Part shown: one piece after another, positions 43,452 through 53,562 of the stretch
Numbering within the stretch: the stretch's first letter is position 1
How the letters are laid out: each line of letters opens with the position of its first letter
Assembly (NCBI GenBank): GCA_963744875.1
Contig: CAVUVQ010000009.1
Location: 434,001-498,000, forward strand
Direction: 5' to 3'
Origin: JACDAE01 sp963744875
GTDB taxonomy: Bacteria; Chloroflexota; Ktedonobacteria; Ktedonobacterales; Ktedonobacteraceae
DNA: 64,000 nucleotides
Program-made: the position numbers and the translations under genes
The notes under the pieces: model-generated
The model's input: only the letters and a program-made list of their open reading frames with translations
Told to the model about the DNA's origin: nothing
The model's database searches: none

Positions 43452-46009
43452 ATGAAAAAACGACCACCCAATATTCTTCTGAGAAAAGCACGTGAAGCAC
43501 AACGATGGAAACAAGCCGACCTGGCGGCAAAATTGGGAGTCTCGCCTATCTCGATTGGGCGCTGGGAGAGAGGCGATGTGCTACCCTCCCGCCATTATCA
43601 AAAGAAGCTTTCTCAGCTTTTTGATCTCTCCCCTCAAGCACTCGGCTTTTTGACCGAAGTCTCTTCTCACGAGGGTGCTGAAGAGAATAATTTCATTCTC
43701 GATCCGATGATTCCATCTTCGCCAACATTGATTGGGCGTGATGAGCTATTGAACCTCATCATTCATCAGCTTCACCCTTCGATTGCTCTCTATGGACTCC
43801 CAGGAATAGGGAAAACGGCTCTTGCATCGGCGTTGGCTTCCATCCTTGTTCAGCAGCAGCACTCTTTTGATGGAGTACTCTGGGTGGGCCTGGGACCCCA
43901 TCCCAAACATGGCCCCCATCTCGCACGATGGGAAACCCTCCTGGGACGCGCCAGAGTCCGATCCACGTACCGCTCGCAGTTTTGAAGAATGGTCAACAGC
44001 GCTTAGAATGGCCATCGGAACACGGAAAATGCTCCTGATTATTGATGATGCATGGGATATTGAGGATGCGCTTGTCTTCAAAGTAGGGGGATCCCGTTGC
44101 GTTCATGTCCTCACAACCCGCTTTCCGACCCTGGCACTGCAATTTGCCAATGATGGTAGAACCTTTGCCATCCACGAATTGCAAGAGCAAGAAAGCGTAG
44201 ATATGCTCATGAGTCTGGCTCCTGATCTCAGACGATCTGACCCTGATGCCCGATTATTGGTACAATCCGTCAACGGTCTTCCACTCGCACTCACCCTTAT
44301 CGGAAGGTATCTCCACAGTCAGGGCCACCACATGCGTCGTATCCATCTTGCCTTAGACCGATTGCAGAATGCGGAAGAACGGCTGCGCCTGTCTCAACCC
44401 AGCTCACCCCTTGAGCGTTCGCCGAGCCTGGCATCTTCTCCCTTGATCTCATTACAGGCAACGATCGAGGTCAGCATCTTGCCCCTGAGTGAATATACAC
44501 GACATGTTTTAGGTTCACTTTCCGCATTTCCTGCCAAACCCAATAGCTTCTCTGAAGAGGCTGCGCTTTCCGTGGCTGCTACCTCCCCAGAGGTACTAGA
44601 TCTGCTCGTCGATACGGGGCTTGTGGAGTGGAGAGAAACCAATCGCTACAGCCTCCATCAAGTGATTGCAGATTATGCCCATACAAATCTGAACAGGGAA
44701 AAGGCCGATGATTGCTTCATTGCCTATTATGCCAGCTTTGTCGAAAAACATACAACTGATTATAAAAGCCTGGAACATGAGAGCGAGAATATCCTTGCCA
44801 TGCTTGATATGGCCCATCAACTTGGCCAGCAGGACGACCTGATCCGAGGAATTTGTGCATTTGGGCCATTTCTTCTCCTGAGAGGTCTTTATGAGAGGGG
44901 CAGAATACCATCTTCTGAACGCCTATGAAGCGGCAAAAGGAATGGGCGGGAAAGAGATTCCTCTGCTTTTATTGCTGGGTCAAATGGCACAAAAACAGGG
45001 GAAGTATCTTCAGGCCGTCGAACGTTTCCAGCACGGACTGATGCTGGCCCGACAACAAGAAAGCGCCGAATGGATAAGCGCCTTTCTCGCGGACCTTAGT
45101 TGGGTCACGTGGAAGCAAGGCCATTACTCAGAAGCGGAAAGATATTTGCGTGAAGGATTGCGCCTTGCCTATCAGATCGAAAATGAGGAACGCATCTGCA
45201 AGTTTCTTCGCGTCCTTGGAGCGGTGTTATCTTCTCTGGGCAGATATGCAGAGGGGCATAGATACTTGCGCGAAGGATTAACAATCGCACGTCAGAGCGG
45301 GAACCGAGAGCAGATCTGTGTTTTACTCATCGATCTGGGAATCAGTTTTCAGGAGATCTTGGATTTCACCCAGGCGGAAGAGTTCTTAGGCGAGGGATTA
45401 GCGCTGGCACGCCAGATCGGTCATCGTGAATGGATGAGCCTTGCCTATCTCAATCTGACCGATTTGTCGCTCGTCATGCATCAGTATCGTGAGGCACAGG
45501 AATATGCGCACCAGGGATTGATGCTTGCTGAACAGATCGGCAATCGCGAATGGACGTGCGGTAATCTTGTCAATCTGGGAATTGTAGCTCGCGAACAAGG
45601 GGATATTTCCAAAGCGCAGGCCCACTTTGTGCGAGCAATACAGCTTGCGCAACAGCAGGAAAGGCCACATATAACGTTTATGGCCATATATGAATATGCG
45701 TGTCTTGTCCTCGAACAAAAAGACAGAAGGACAGCAGAGGCACTGCTCAAAGAAATCCATGCAATCATTCCCGAGGGCGATCAGGGCTTATCGGGTCTGT
45801 GGATCTTCGGGATGGCACGCCTTGCCGCGTTACAGGGCAATTTGCAAGAGGCCAGGCGCTTAGGCGAGGAGAGCAGGGATATTCTGAATGCAATCCAGCA
45901 TGGGAGTACAAAGAAGGTCGAACAATGGTTGAGCAATTTTCCCAATCTGCATCGTATCGATCATTATGAGGATATGCTTCAGATGGGAACCTGGGGCATA
46001 TCCTCATAG
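43452..46009 (+). pseudogene. XRE-NB-ARC-TPR (STAND) signalling protein with two frameshifts
   Basis: Three consecutive frames make one about 850-residue STAND NTPase. Frame one has an XRE helix-turn-helix (WKQADLAAKLGVSPISIGRW) and the P-loop GLPGIGKTALA, to about 43950. Frame two resumes with SFEEWSTALRMAIGTRKMLL, the Walker B LLIIDDAW and the GLPLAL motif, up to GLYER near 44896. Frame three gives seven or so tetratricopeptide repeats (ERYLREGLRLAYQI, HRYLREGLTIARQ and similar). The first break lies near 43945-43965. The second is an extra G in GGGG at 44897-44900. It could be decay, phase variation or sequencing error. Confidence 0.85.
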
Positions 46010-46050
46010 AATGCTTGTTTGAACGGTCATCTTTTCGCACTCAAAACGTG

Positions 46051-46725
46051 TCAAAGAAGAGAGGTCAGGATATTATAAACGGTGTGAATAAGGATACTAC
46101 TCCACAAAGATTTGGAGAGCTTTAAAGCGATACAGGCAATGATGCCAACAAAAAAGACCAGCAGGAGACCGAAAAAAGATGAAAGAAGGGATTGCCCTGT
46201 ACTAACCCACAACGGGATGTGAATGAGCGCAAACAAGAGAGAGGAGATGAGCATCGCGCCAGCCAACCCGATCCATGAAGGGCCAAAGAGGGATTGCAGC
46301 TTTTGGAAGAGGAAGCCGCGAAACGGGATCTCTTCCATCAGACCCACCAGCAGAATTGCGTTGACCCAGGTGTCGGCGCTCTGAGACAGATGGAAGGAAT
46401 GGAGACGGACAAGGTTCCCTACTTGCAGGGCGACCACGAACAGGGATCCATACAGTCCCCACGCCAATCCTTTGAGGGGATGTGCCGTCAGTTTGAGATA
46501 GGTGAGGGGATTTTGCCCTTCGATACGCTGAATGTAAAGGAAGGTGGGGACAATCCACAAGAGCAGTTTCCAGATCGGTTCAACCAGGATCGCGCCGATA
46601 CCATGGATGTGATGAGTGATGTAAGGATTAATGACAAAATCACGCACGATGGCGGCGAGGAATAACAAGAGAATGTAGCCGATGAGCCAGGGAACTTCTA
46701 ACATTTTATTTTTAGCAAGAAACAT
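46051..46725 (-). CDS. CPBP-family intramembrane metalloprotease
   Basis: A 224-residue membrane protein of the CPBP/Abi (CAAX protease-like) family with about seven helices. The metal and catalytic motifs are LMEEIPFRGFLFQ, FALIHIPLW and LIHTVYNIL, i.e. EExxxR, FxxxH and a late His/Asn. The ATG at 46725 has AGGAG 7 bases upstream; the longer frame to 46782 is rejected. Relatives act in bacteriocin immunity or membrane protein processing; the target is unknown. Confidence 0.9.
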   Translation of the reverse strand: MFLAKNKMLEVPWLIGYILLLFLAAIVRDFVINPYITHHIHGIGAILVEPIWKLLLWIVPTFLYIQRIEGQNPLTYLKLTAHPLKGLAWGLYGSLFVVALQVGNLVRLHSFHLSQSADTWVNAILLVGLMEEIPFRGFLFQKLQSLFGPSWIGLAGAMLISSLLFALIHIPLWVSTGQSLLSSFFGLLLVFFVGIIACIALKLSKSLWSSILIHTVYNILTSLL

Positions 46726-46937
46726 ACGTATTCTCCTTTTAACAATGTTGTCATCTAATATAGATACTAACACGATTTCCATATAAATACGTATTTTTAG
46801 TACTTATGTAGCTAACGAGACCAATACAAACTGTTTTGACAAGCCGGGTCGCGACAAGGAAAGGGGTTGTGCCGGCATTATTGTCACCTCTTATTTGGTT
46901 CCAGATGACACAATTCCTCGTATTTATTGGTCTTTCA

Positions 46938-46946
46938 TGCTATAAT
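46938..46946 (+). promoter_or_regulatory. Extended -10 promoter box of the TerD-domain gene
   Basis: TGCTATAAT occurs 88 bases before the chosen start codon, the third identical box in this window. Confidence 0.55.
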
Positions 46947-47033
46947 ACAGCCTCGCAGCCAGCATGGAAGAAGACTCACATCTGGAAGGAAGTGATGATC
47001 TTCCTTCTCGGAAGTTGGATATCAGGAGAAGGA

Positions 47034-49148
47034 GTGAACAAGGCACCAATGTTACACGAAATCATCAAAAGGACGTTGCGCGTACCCGTCCCTTCCGATT
47101 CACGGGGCGATGGAACGCATGCCACTAGACAGTTGGATGTGGCATTGATGAATGTTGGCTTTAAACTCTCGCGTGATCTCTTTGCTTCCTTATCACAACA
47201 ACCTTCTACGGTCGTCATCCCCCTTGGGCAGGAGATTTTGGTGGCGGTCAAAGAACTGCTCGGTGAACACGTCCAACATAATGTTTACTTTCTTGATTTC
47301 CCTGCACATGTGCCGGATACCATCGATTTTTGGTGGACGGAATTGTTGCGCCTGTTTCTGACTGGTCAAACACACTATGGCCGCTACCAACACTCCTATC
47401 AAGAGATGTTAGAGGCTCATGAGACGTTCATCCCCGCTCTCAAAGATCAGGTGACACTGCTCCACCTGGGCAAAACCTTGCCGGAAGAGGTGCGAGAGCT
47501 TTATTTCTTGCTGGCAGAAAGCTCGATCCCGCTCAATGATACCGATCTCCATCTCCTGGAAAAGGTCGCGACGGCCTGTCTATCAGATCCGCAACCAGAG
47601 AACATCCCGATGCGAGAGACGAAGGCTATTATCAATTGTGTGAGAATAAACCATAATCAACCGCTTCAAGTGGATACGATTACGGATATTCTGCGGCTAG
47701 CCTGCGCATTATCTGATGGCGATGTCACTTTGCAAGAAGTGACAATGTTTCGGTCTTTTCGCCGGCCACTCCGCCGTCGCTTGCTACAAGCCCTGGACGA
47801 TCTTCTTGCACGTTCACCTATGCAATTGGCAGACGTTCACCGCTACCAGGAACGTTGGAAGCGCCTGGGCGAACGGCTGCACCCACATGAGTATCCACAG
47901 GAAACGGCTGCTCAGGAGGTCTTTGCCGTCGCTCGGGGCGAGAAAAACGTGTTCTCATTTGAAGCCAAAGTCGCAGTGGCACTACGCGACCGCGATCACA
48001 TGACAGCGCTATCTCTCCTCCGCACAAAGCCTGGACTCCTGGTACGCAATATCGATTACCTCCTGCGTGAAGCATCGGAGCAGGATCGTGTGACATTCCT
48101 GGAGGTACTGCAATCAGTGATTGGGAAGGTATCGGGTCGTGTCCTTTTATCTTTCCGCGAACATGTACAAAACAGGACCATGCAGGAGCAGATGCGCGTT
48201 TTCACTAATCGTCGGGGCCGAGCATGGGTAACGGGAGATGTGCGTGAGCCTCTCAACGAAGCTTCTATCACGTCACTGATGGAAATGCTCGACGAGGAAC
48301 TGCGCCGCAGAATGCCGCACAGTGAGCAGCTCGTGATTGATCCCGAGGTGCTGGGAATTGCGATCCCTCTCTCGGAGAAAAATAAGGGAAGCGGGTTTGC
48401 GATCATGCCGCGTGGATCGACAATGCACGTCGGTGATGGTCTTCTGCGATTCTTCGTGTATTGGAAGCAAACCTCCCGACGAACCGATTATGACCTTTCC
48501 GCACTCATTCTGAACGATCGCTTCGAGTTCGAGACTCAGGTTTCCTGGACAAACTTGCAAGCGATGGGGGGAATACATAGTGGTGATTTGACCGAGGCAC
48601 CAGATGGTGCAAGCGAGTTCATCGATCTCGACCTGCATAAGGTGCGTGGTGCCTATATCATTCCGCAGGTGAATATCTACGCCGGTGAAAAATTTACGGA
48701 GGTTGAGTCGTGTTTCTTCGGATTTATGTTGCGTACCGGGGAGCAGCGCGGAAAACCATTCGAGGCTGCAACCGTACGCATGAAATCGGATCTGCGAGGA
48801 ACCGGGCGTGTGGCGTTACCGCTGGTCTTCATACGGGCTGAATTTGGTCAATGGTCGGCGAAGTGGCTTCATCTCTACCTCAAAGGGCATCCAAAATTCA
48901 ACCAGATCGAAACCAACCGACTCACGACAGGGGTATTGGCTCGTTCTGTTCTCGATCATCACTATCTCACCCTGGACTATCTTCTTGGACTCATGAGAGA
49001 AAAGGCGGCACGGTTTTCCTGGTCAACAGAAATGGCTGATCCCGCGGTACCCGTGACGTTTATCGGCTTGCAAGCTCCCGATGAACTTCAGAGGGAACAC
49101 GCAACCACTTACACACTGTCCAATTTGCATGGATTGATTCCATCTTGA
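47034..49148 (+). CDS. Large protein with C-terminal TerD-like domain
   Basis: A 704-residue soluble protein. The first about 420 residues are mostly helical and unrecognised (VPLGQEILVAVKELLGEHV in the translated head region, SFRRPLRRRLLQALDDLLA). The C-terminal 200 resemble the TerD/tellurite-resistance calcium-binding fold: FFVYWKQTSRRTDYDLSALI, GGIHSGDLTEAPDGASEFID, LDLHKV, VNIYAGEKFTEVESCFFGF. GTG at 47034 with AGGAG 5 bases upstream is preferred; ATG at 47049 is possible, and the longer frame from 46836 covers the promoter. It lies between the CPBP protease and insertion sequences. A stress or defence role is inferred only. Confidence 0.75.
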   Translation: MNKAPMLHEIIKRTLRVPVPSDSRGDGTHATRQLDVALMNVGFKLSRDLFASLSQQPSTVVIPLGQEILVAVKELLGEHVQHNVYFLDFPAHVPDTIDFWWTELLRLFLTGQTHYGRYQHSYQEMLEAHETFIPALKDQVTLLHLGKTLPEEVRELYFLLAESSIPLNDTDLHLLEKVATACLSDPQPENIPMRETKAIINCVRINHNQPLQVDTITDILRLACALSDGDVTLQEVTMFRSFRRPLRRRLLQALDDLLARSPMQLADVHRYQERWKRLGERLHPHEYPQETAAQEVFAVARGEKNVFSFEAKVAVALRDRDHMTALSLLRTKPGLLVRNIDYLLREASEQDRVTFLEVLQSVIGKVSGRVLLSFREHVQNRTMQEQMRVFTNRRGRAWVTGDVREPLNEASITSLMEMLDEELRRRMPHSEQLVIDPEVLGIAIPLSEKNKGSGFAIMPRGSTMHVGDGLLRFFVYWKQTSRRTDYDLSALILNDRFEFETQVSWTNLQAMGGIHSGDLTEAPDGASEFIDLDLHKVRGAYIIPQVNIYAGEKFTEVESCFFGFMLRTGEQRGKPFEAATVRMKSDLRGTGRVALPLVFIRAEFGQWSAKWLHLYLKGHPKFNQIETNRLTTGVLARSVLDHHYLTLDYLLGLMREKAARFSWSTEMADPAVPVTFIGLQAPDELQREHATTYTLSNLHGLIPS

Positions 49149-49221
49149 CGATGGCTGAAGAAGAGCGTATAGTATGGACGAAGGCTATAGATAGGCTTCC
49201 TTCTCTTCGTCTAATATTAGT

Positions 49222-49349
49222 CTATCTGCTCTCCTTCACCATGCATTTCCTCTTCTTTGAAAACGGTTGGTGATTTCCTGTATTGCCATCAGGGTCACGA
49301 AAGTATGCAAACGATACCCAGGGCGGTAGTTGGTAAATGACCTGAAAAG
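49222..49349 (-). pseudogene. C-terminal remnant of a glyoxalase/VOC-family gene
   Basis: The minus strand directly beside the ISL3 left end encodes VIYQLPPWVSFAYFRDPDGN followed by a short tail and TAG. The phrase FAYFRDPDGN is the typical end of VOC-fold (glyoxalase/bleomycin-resistance) proteins. The rest of the gene is missing beyond the inverted repeat at 49351, so it was cut by the insertion or a later deletion. Confidence 0.7.
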
Positions 49350-49350
49350 T

Positions 49351-51139
49351 GGATCTGGCACACTTTAGGTGATGCCAACCAGTAAATTTATTGAGAGCGC
49401 AGCATATGTGAACAGATCCTTCCAGATATTCTACAAAGCATGTAGGACACGTTGACGCAACAAGGGAAATTCAGCCCGGCCATACATCATGCGTTTGATA
49501 AGTTTGAGCTTGTTCACTTTTCCCTCGACCAATCCATTGTTTTGCGGAAGAGTCAGTCCCGCGACCACCGCTGCTTTGTCTCGTACGACACTCAGAACAA
49601 ACCCCTGCAACTCGCGGATCTGGCTGGCCCTGACCGATGAAAGCCAATCGTCGAGCTGTTCTCCCGTGCGTGTTCGTAGCATGTTTGCGAACTGCTGAAC
49701 CAGTGTATATGCCTGATCCACCTCAGTGTGCAGAGATCGAAGCAAAGCAAGCGTTTCCTGGTCTTCAGAGGAAAGTTCTTCGGTAGGACGGCGAAGAAAC
49801 AGGAAAACAGCGTGTCGTGCAAGTACAGGAGGGCGTGGAAGCTGAATGGGAGATGCCGGATTCTTTCGCCCTTCTGGCAGATAACGAGCAAGTTGCTTAT
49901 GGATGAGCCGGTAGGAGAGTGTGTAGCCTGCAGCTACCATCTCTCGGTGCAACTGGGCGATATTGTGGCAGCCTGCTTCCCACCGTTCGCGGAGAAATGG
50001 CAGATGGGGGTCAAGTTTCATCCTGTGTTGGGGTGGTCGTTGTTCAGGGAATGTATCACTGCTCAACCAGCGCGAGACCGTCGCATGGCCGATCCCAACC
50101 TGCTTAGCGATGGCTGTCTGCGAGAAGCCAAGCGTGCGTAAGGTCACGACCTGTTGGTATTGAGCCAGACGCTCCTCTCGCTTCGCTTGGCTCCGCGCGG
50201 CAGCCTTTGGACTTCCTTTCGGAGGCTGTCTGGGCTGCGCAGTTTCTAATGGTGTGGCCCTTAACTCCTCAGTCAGATGAGTCCGATGAGCGGCGAGATG
50301 GCGTGCCAGTACTCCCTCCAGAGCCTCACCGAGATTTTTGAGCACATGGAATCGATCAGCAACTTGGATCGCTTGTGGGGCTCCTTCACGTGCTCCTGCT
50401 GCATAATCTCCTCCTCGATCACGACTCACCAGATCAATTTCCGGATGTGCACTCATCCAAGCAGCGGCGGTTTCTTTCTTGCGATCAGGCAAGAGGTCAA
50501 TGGTCTGGTGGCTTTGCATATCGACCAGGATCGTACCAAATTTCCTTCCACGACGAAAGGAGAAATCGTCTATTCCAAGCTCCGATACGTGTTCTACGGG
50601 TAGTGTTGGAAGTGCCATGATGCGTCGGAGAATTGTCGTTCTGCACGTCTGTATCCCCAATCGATCCGTGACACGGACGCCCAGTCTGCCGCCAGTGGCG
50701 AGACCAAGGACTTGGACGATCTGATACAGACGCTGTGTCACCCGTGCCCACGGTTCAACAAAAGGAGTCAGGCGCTCCGCAAAGATTTTCCGAACACAGG
50801 TTGAGACCCGACAAAAGAACTTGCGCACACAGACGAGCAGGCACACGTGCTGTCCTCCACAGGGTAAGTCGGTAAGTCTTCGGATGTAACGGCTGTGAAC
50901 ATGTGAGGCACAGACACCACAGAGTGGACAACAGGCACGCATCTGCACGGAAACCGCAGTTAGAGTGAGAACCTCATCGATCATCTCGATCTCGGTCACC
51001 GCCAATCCATTCGGCAAAGCCAACGCAACAGGCACTTTCATCTTTTTCACGCGATCTTTCTACAATTATTTCTTATCTTCTGTAGAACGATCTCTCAAGA
51101 CAAGCAGGAGGTACGCATCACCTAAAGTGTGCCAGATCC
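49351..51139. mobile_element. ISL3-family insertion sequence, complete
   Basis: A 1789-bp element bounded by perfect 25-bp inverted repeats, 49351-49375 (begins GGATCTGGCACACTTTAGG) and 51115-51139. It contains one intact transposase gene. No 8-bp target duplication is seen: TGAAAAGT is on the left, CACGGGAT on the right. This, with truncated genes on both outer sides, suggests a rearrangement after insertion. Confidence 0.93.
49431..51050 (-). CDS. ISL3-family transposase
   Basis: A 539-residue transposase. The N-terminal zinc ribbon reads CCPLCGVCASHVHSRYIRRL and is followed by LPCGGQHVCLLVCVRKFFC. The DDE domain begins with LGIDDFSFRRGRKFGTILVD, continues with DLVSRDRGGDYAAGAREGAP and QVADRFHVLKNL, and ends with NNGLVEGKVNKLKLIKRMMY holding the Glu. 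A helix-turn-helix insert (LGFSQTAIAKQVGIGHATVS) lies in the middle. The gene is intact and lies inside matching inverted repeats, so the element may be active. Confidence 0.96.
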   Translation of the reverse strand: MKKMKVPVALALPNGLAVTEIEMIDEVLTLTAVSVQMRACCPLCGVCASHVHSRYIRRLTDLPCGGQHVCLLVCVRKFFCRVSTCVRKIFAERLTPFVEPWARVTQRLYQIVQVLGLATGGRLGVRVTDRLGIQTCRTTILRRIMALPTLPVEHVSELGIDDFSFRRGRKFGTILVDMQSHQTIDLLPDRKKETAAAWMSAHPEIDLVSRDRGGDYAAGAREGAPQAIQVADRFHVLKNLGEALEGVLARHLAAHRTHLTEELRATPLETAQPRQPPKGSPKAAARSQAKREERLAQYQQVVTLRTLGFSQTAIAKQVGIGHATVSRWLSSDTFPEQRPPQHRMKLDPHLPFLRERWEAGCHNIAQLHREMVAAGYTLSYRLIHKQLARYLPEGRKNPASPIQLPRPPVLARHAVFLFLRRPTEELSSEDQETLALLRSLHTEVDQAYTLVQQFANMLRTRTGEQLDDWLSSVRASQIRELQGFVLSVVRDKAAVVAGLTLPQNNGLVEGKVNKLKLIKRMMYGRAEFPLLRQRVLHAL

Positions 51140-52936
51140 CACGGGATACGCAACGTGTACGACTTTCCGTCATCGTCACTCCAGGCGGAGTAGCCTCATC
51201 GAAACAGCAGAGGTTAGACAGGGAAAAGCTGAGGTTGGGAGAGAAAAAAGGAGCGTGTGAAGAGGATGAGCGTGCCATCAGACGCAAAGGCAGCTCATGC
51301 AGCAGATTTCTTCTGATCTCCCTGCGTCTTTGCCAGGTCTGGAGACAACATTTTTCCCGCACTTGCCCGAGTGCGAGGCAAGCAGCTGAGAAAGCAGGCG
51401 GATGAAGAAGCAGAGAATCAGGCTCCTTCGCTCCACAAGAGACGGCTGTCGGACTTTTCTGGACCCACGGGCAGAAGAACGTCGAGGGGCAGCCAACGCC
51501 TCTTGCTGGATGTACTGCAGATAGTCGTCCAGAGCCATCTCCTGCCCGACCAGACCTTTGATGGGAAGCCGCTTGACGATCTGATCCTCATGCCAAACGG
51601 CAAACTGGCGGCTCTGGGCGACACCTGCAACAGGACCGTACGCTTGGCCATCTGAGGGCCGATGTAGTAGGTTGCCAGATCGACATCAACGCAGCCATCT
51701 CGACCCACATGGCGCAGATACATCTTCTGATCCAGCTGTCGCCAGCCAGGCATCCGGGTCAACCCGTTCTGGAAGCGCTGGCAAGGTGGGCAAGGTCGGA
51801 AAGGCCACACGAGGAGGGACATTGCCACAGGCTCGTCCCTGATGGGGACGTTCGTTGTTGTAGTGCTGGAGAAACGCCTCGGTCACCTCACGCACCTCTT
51901 GCAGCGTGCTGGGCTGATGGATCTGTAAGCACTCTTGCCCATAGGTTCGGTGATACCGTTCCACATAGGCATTTTTGTCGGGCCGATGTGGCGGACAGAT
52001 GTGGGGCGTAATCCCCAGGCACAACAGGAGCCGCCGCAGCGGAGAGGGAAAATCCCGGCCTGAGACACTTCCCACCCAGCGCGGATCGCGATCAAAGGTC
52101 ATCTGATGCGGACACCCATACTGGCGCAAGAAGGTGATCACCGCTTCCATCGCCGTTTGTTCGTGGAAATCTTCTCGGGCCTGGGCCAACAGGGCAATCG
52201 AAGTGCCAGCATCCACAAAATTGCAGACCTCGATCACATGCTGGCGCTTGCCTTGCGGACTCTGCTCAGGCGAGACGGAGCCCACATCCTTGCGAATCCA
52301 TCTGGATCTCTTCCAACGGCTCTCGAAGCTCGTTGGGATGGGGCGGCTCTTTGGAACGGGGCACCAGACAGCCTGTGGTATGCAGAATCTTCCAGATCGT
52401 TCGACTGGAGCGGGGCAGAGGAATCTGTGCGGCTTGCAGTTCTGGGTCACGAGGAAGGTAGTAGAGCAGGGCTCGAGGGCCAGGCACCCGCTTCAAGTTC
52501 TCTGGCGGAGCAAAGCGCATCTCCACAATCGCTTGGTCGACCGCACATCCCAGCGGAAGTAGGGCGCATGATGGGCTCGCGATCGGGAGCACAACAGATG
52601 GGGATCATGGGAATCACCTTCTGTGAGCCGCTTGCGCCATTTTTTGACCCAACTCACCGAGCGGCCTGTGACCTGGGCCAATTCCCGTGGAGAAGCCTGA
52701 GGGGTCTTCTGCAACAGATCGCGTAACAGGGCTCGATCTCGCATCCATTCTTCTTCCATGGAGTTTTCCTCCTCAAAAAAAGCAAACAACCTCCTTTTCT
52801 GCTCCATTGTACCTCAGGCCTGTCCTTTTGATTCCTGATTGCCCTGCTCTTTCCCTTCAACCTCAACGGTTTCGATGAGCCTACTCAGCCTGAAGTGACG
52901 ATGACGGAAAGTCATACACGTTGCGCATCCCGTGGG
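51138..52936. mobile_element. Decayed IS481-like insertion sequence with long inverted repeats
   Basis: The ends are inverted repeats of about 65 bp (about 90% identical): on the left from CCCACGGGAT at 51138-51147 to about 51205, on the right ending ATCCCGTGGG at 52927-52936. Both carry the shared stretch GACTTTCCGTCATCGTCAC. The transposase inside is broken. The left end abuts the ISL3 right end with no spacer. Confidence 0.85.
51278..52807 (-). pseudogene. IS481-like DDE transposase, multiply frameshifted
   Basis: Pieces in several frames read in order: a helix-turn-helix start (SPRELAQVTGRSVSWVKKWR) from 52807; a linker with VPGPRALLYYLPRDPELQ and LPRSSRTIWKILHTTG; an rve-type core with IEVCNFVDAGTSIALL (Asp), MTFDRDPRW (Asp) and DKNAYVERYHRTYGQECL (Glu); then YNNERPHQG; and a C-terminal part ending near 51278. 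At least four frame changes separate them, so no functional transposase can be made. The order and residues fit the IS481 family. Confidence 0.85.
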
Positions 52937-52959
52937 CAGATCCATTATCTGATCACTAA

Positions 52960-53562
52960 ATGGTTCATTATTCAGTACAATTTGAATCTATCACTTACAA
53001 CTTAACCAATACCAAATTTCCGACTCATGTCACCGGGGATGCCGCCTTCGATGCCTGGTATGTCTATGAAGCAGCGGTCCGTCATGGCGGCATTGGAGCC
53101 GTCCCGCTCAATCAGCACTCCAAAACCATCTTTGATCTCGACATGGTTCCTTTGTGTCCGATTGGTTTGTGCATGAATCCGGCCTTCGACTATGCTCATA
53201 CCAATGGCTATCGTGCTCGACGCTATCGCTGCCCGCTTCTCTTTCCCACTCCAACAAGCCAATCCTGCACACACACCCAGTTCGCTAAAGGCAAAGGATG
53301 CCAGAAAGAGATCAATATTGAGCGTGGAGGACAAATGCGCCTCTCTCTGGATCGTGAGAGTCCCCTCTACAAGGCCATTTATACCCAACGTACCAGTTGT
53401 GAACGCATCAACAGTCAGGCTCAAGCCCTGGGAATTGAGAATCTAAAGGTTCATAATCGTCGCTCCGTTGCCAATCTCAATACGTTGATCTATTTGATTA
53501 TTAATGTACGTGCTCTGGATCGATCAAAATCGATTAATAAAAGACTTCTCCAAATGAATTAG
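52960..53562 (+). pseudogene. C-terminal remnant of a DDE transposase beside the CRISPR array
   Basis: A 200-residue frame with VTGDAAFDAWYVYEAAVRHG, a Cys-containing middle and TSCERINSQAQALGIENLKV followed by HNRRSVANLNTLIYLIINVR, the style of IS4/IS1182-type DDE transposases. A stop codon directly precedes the ATG and the N-terminal half is absent, replaced by the end of the IS481-like element 24 bases upstream. Its TAG stop overlaps the first base of the degenerate terminal CRISPR repeat. Confidence 0.7.

Noticed and set aside
49343..51147. Target-site duplication around the ISL3 element
   Set aside because: The 8 bases on the two sides (TGAAAAGT and CACGGGAT) do not match.
53002..53424. 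140-codon minus-strand frame
   Set aside because: Antisense shadow of the transposase remnant.
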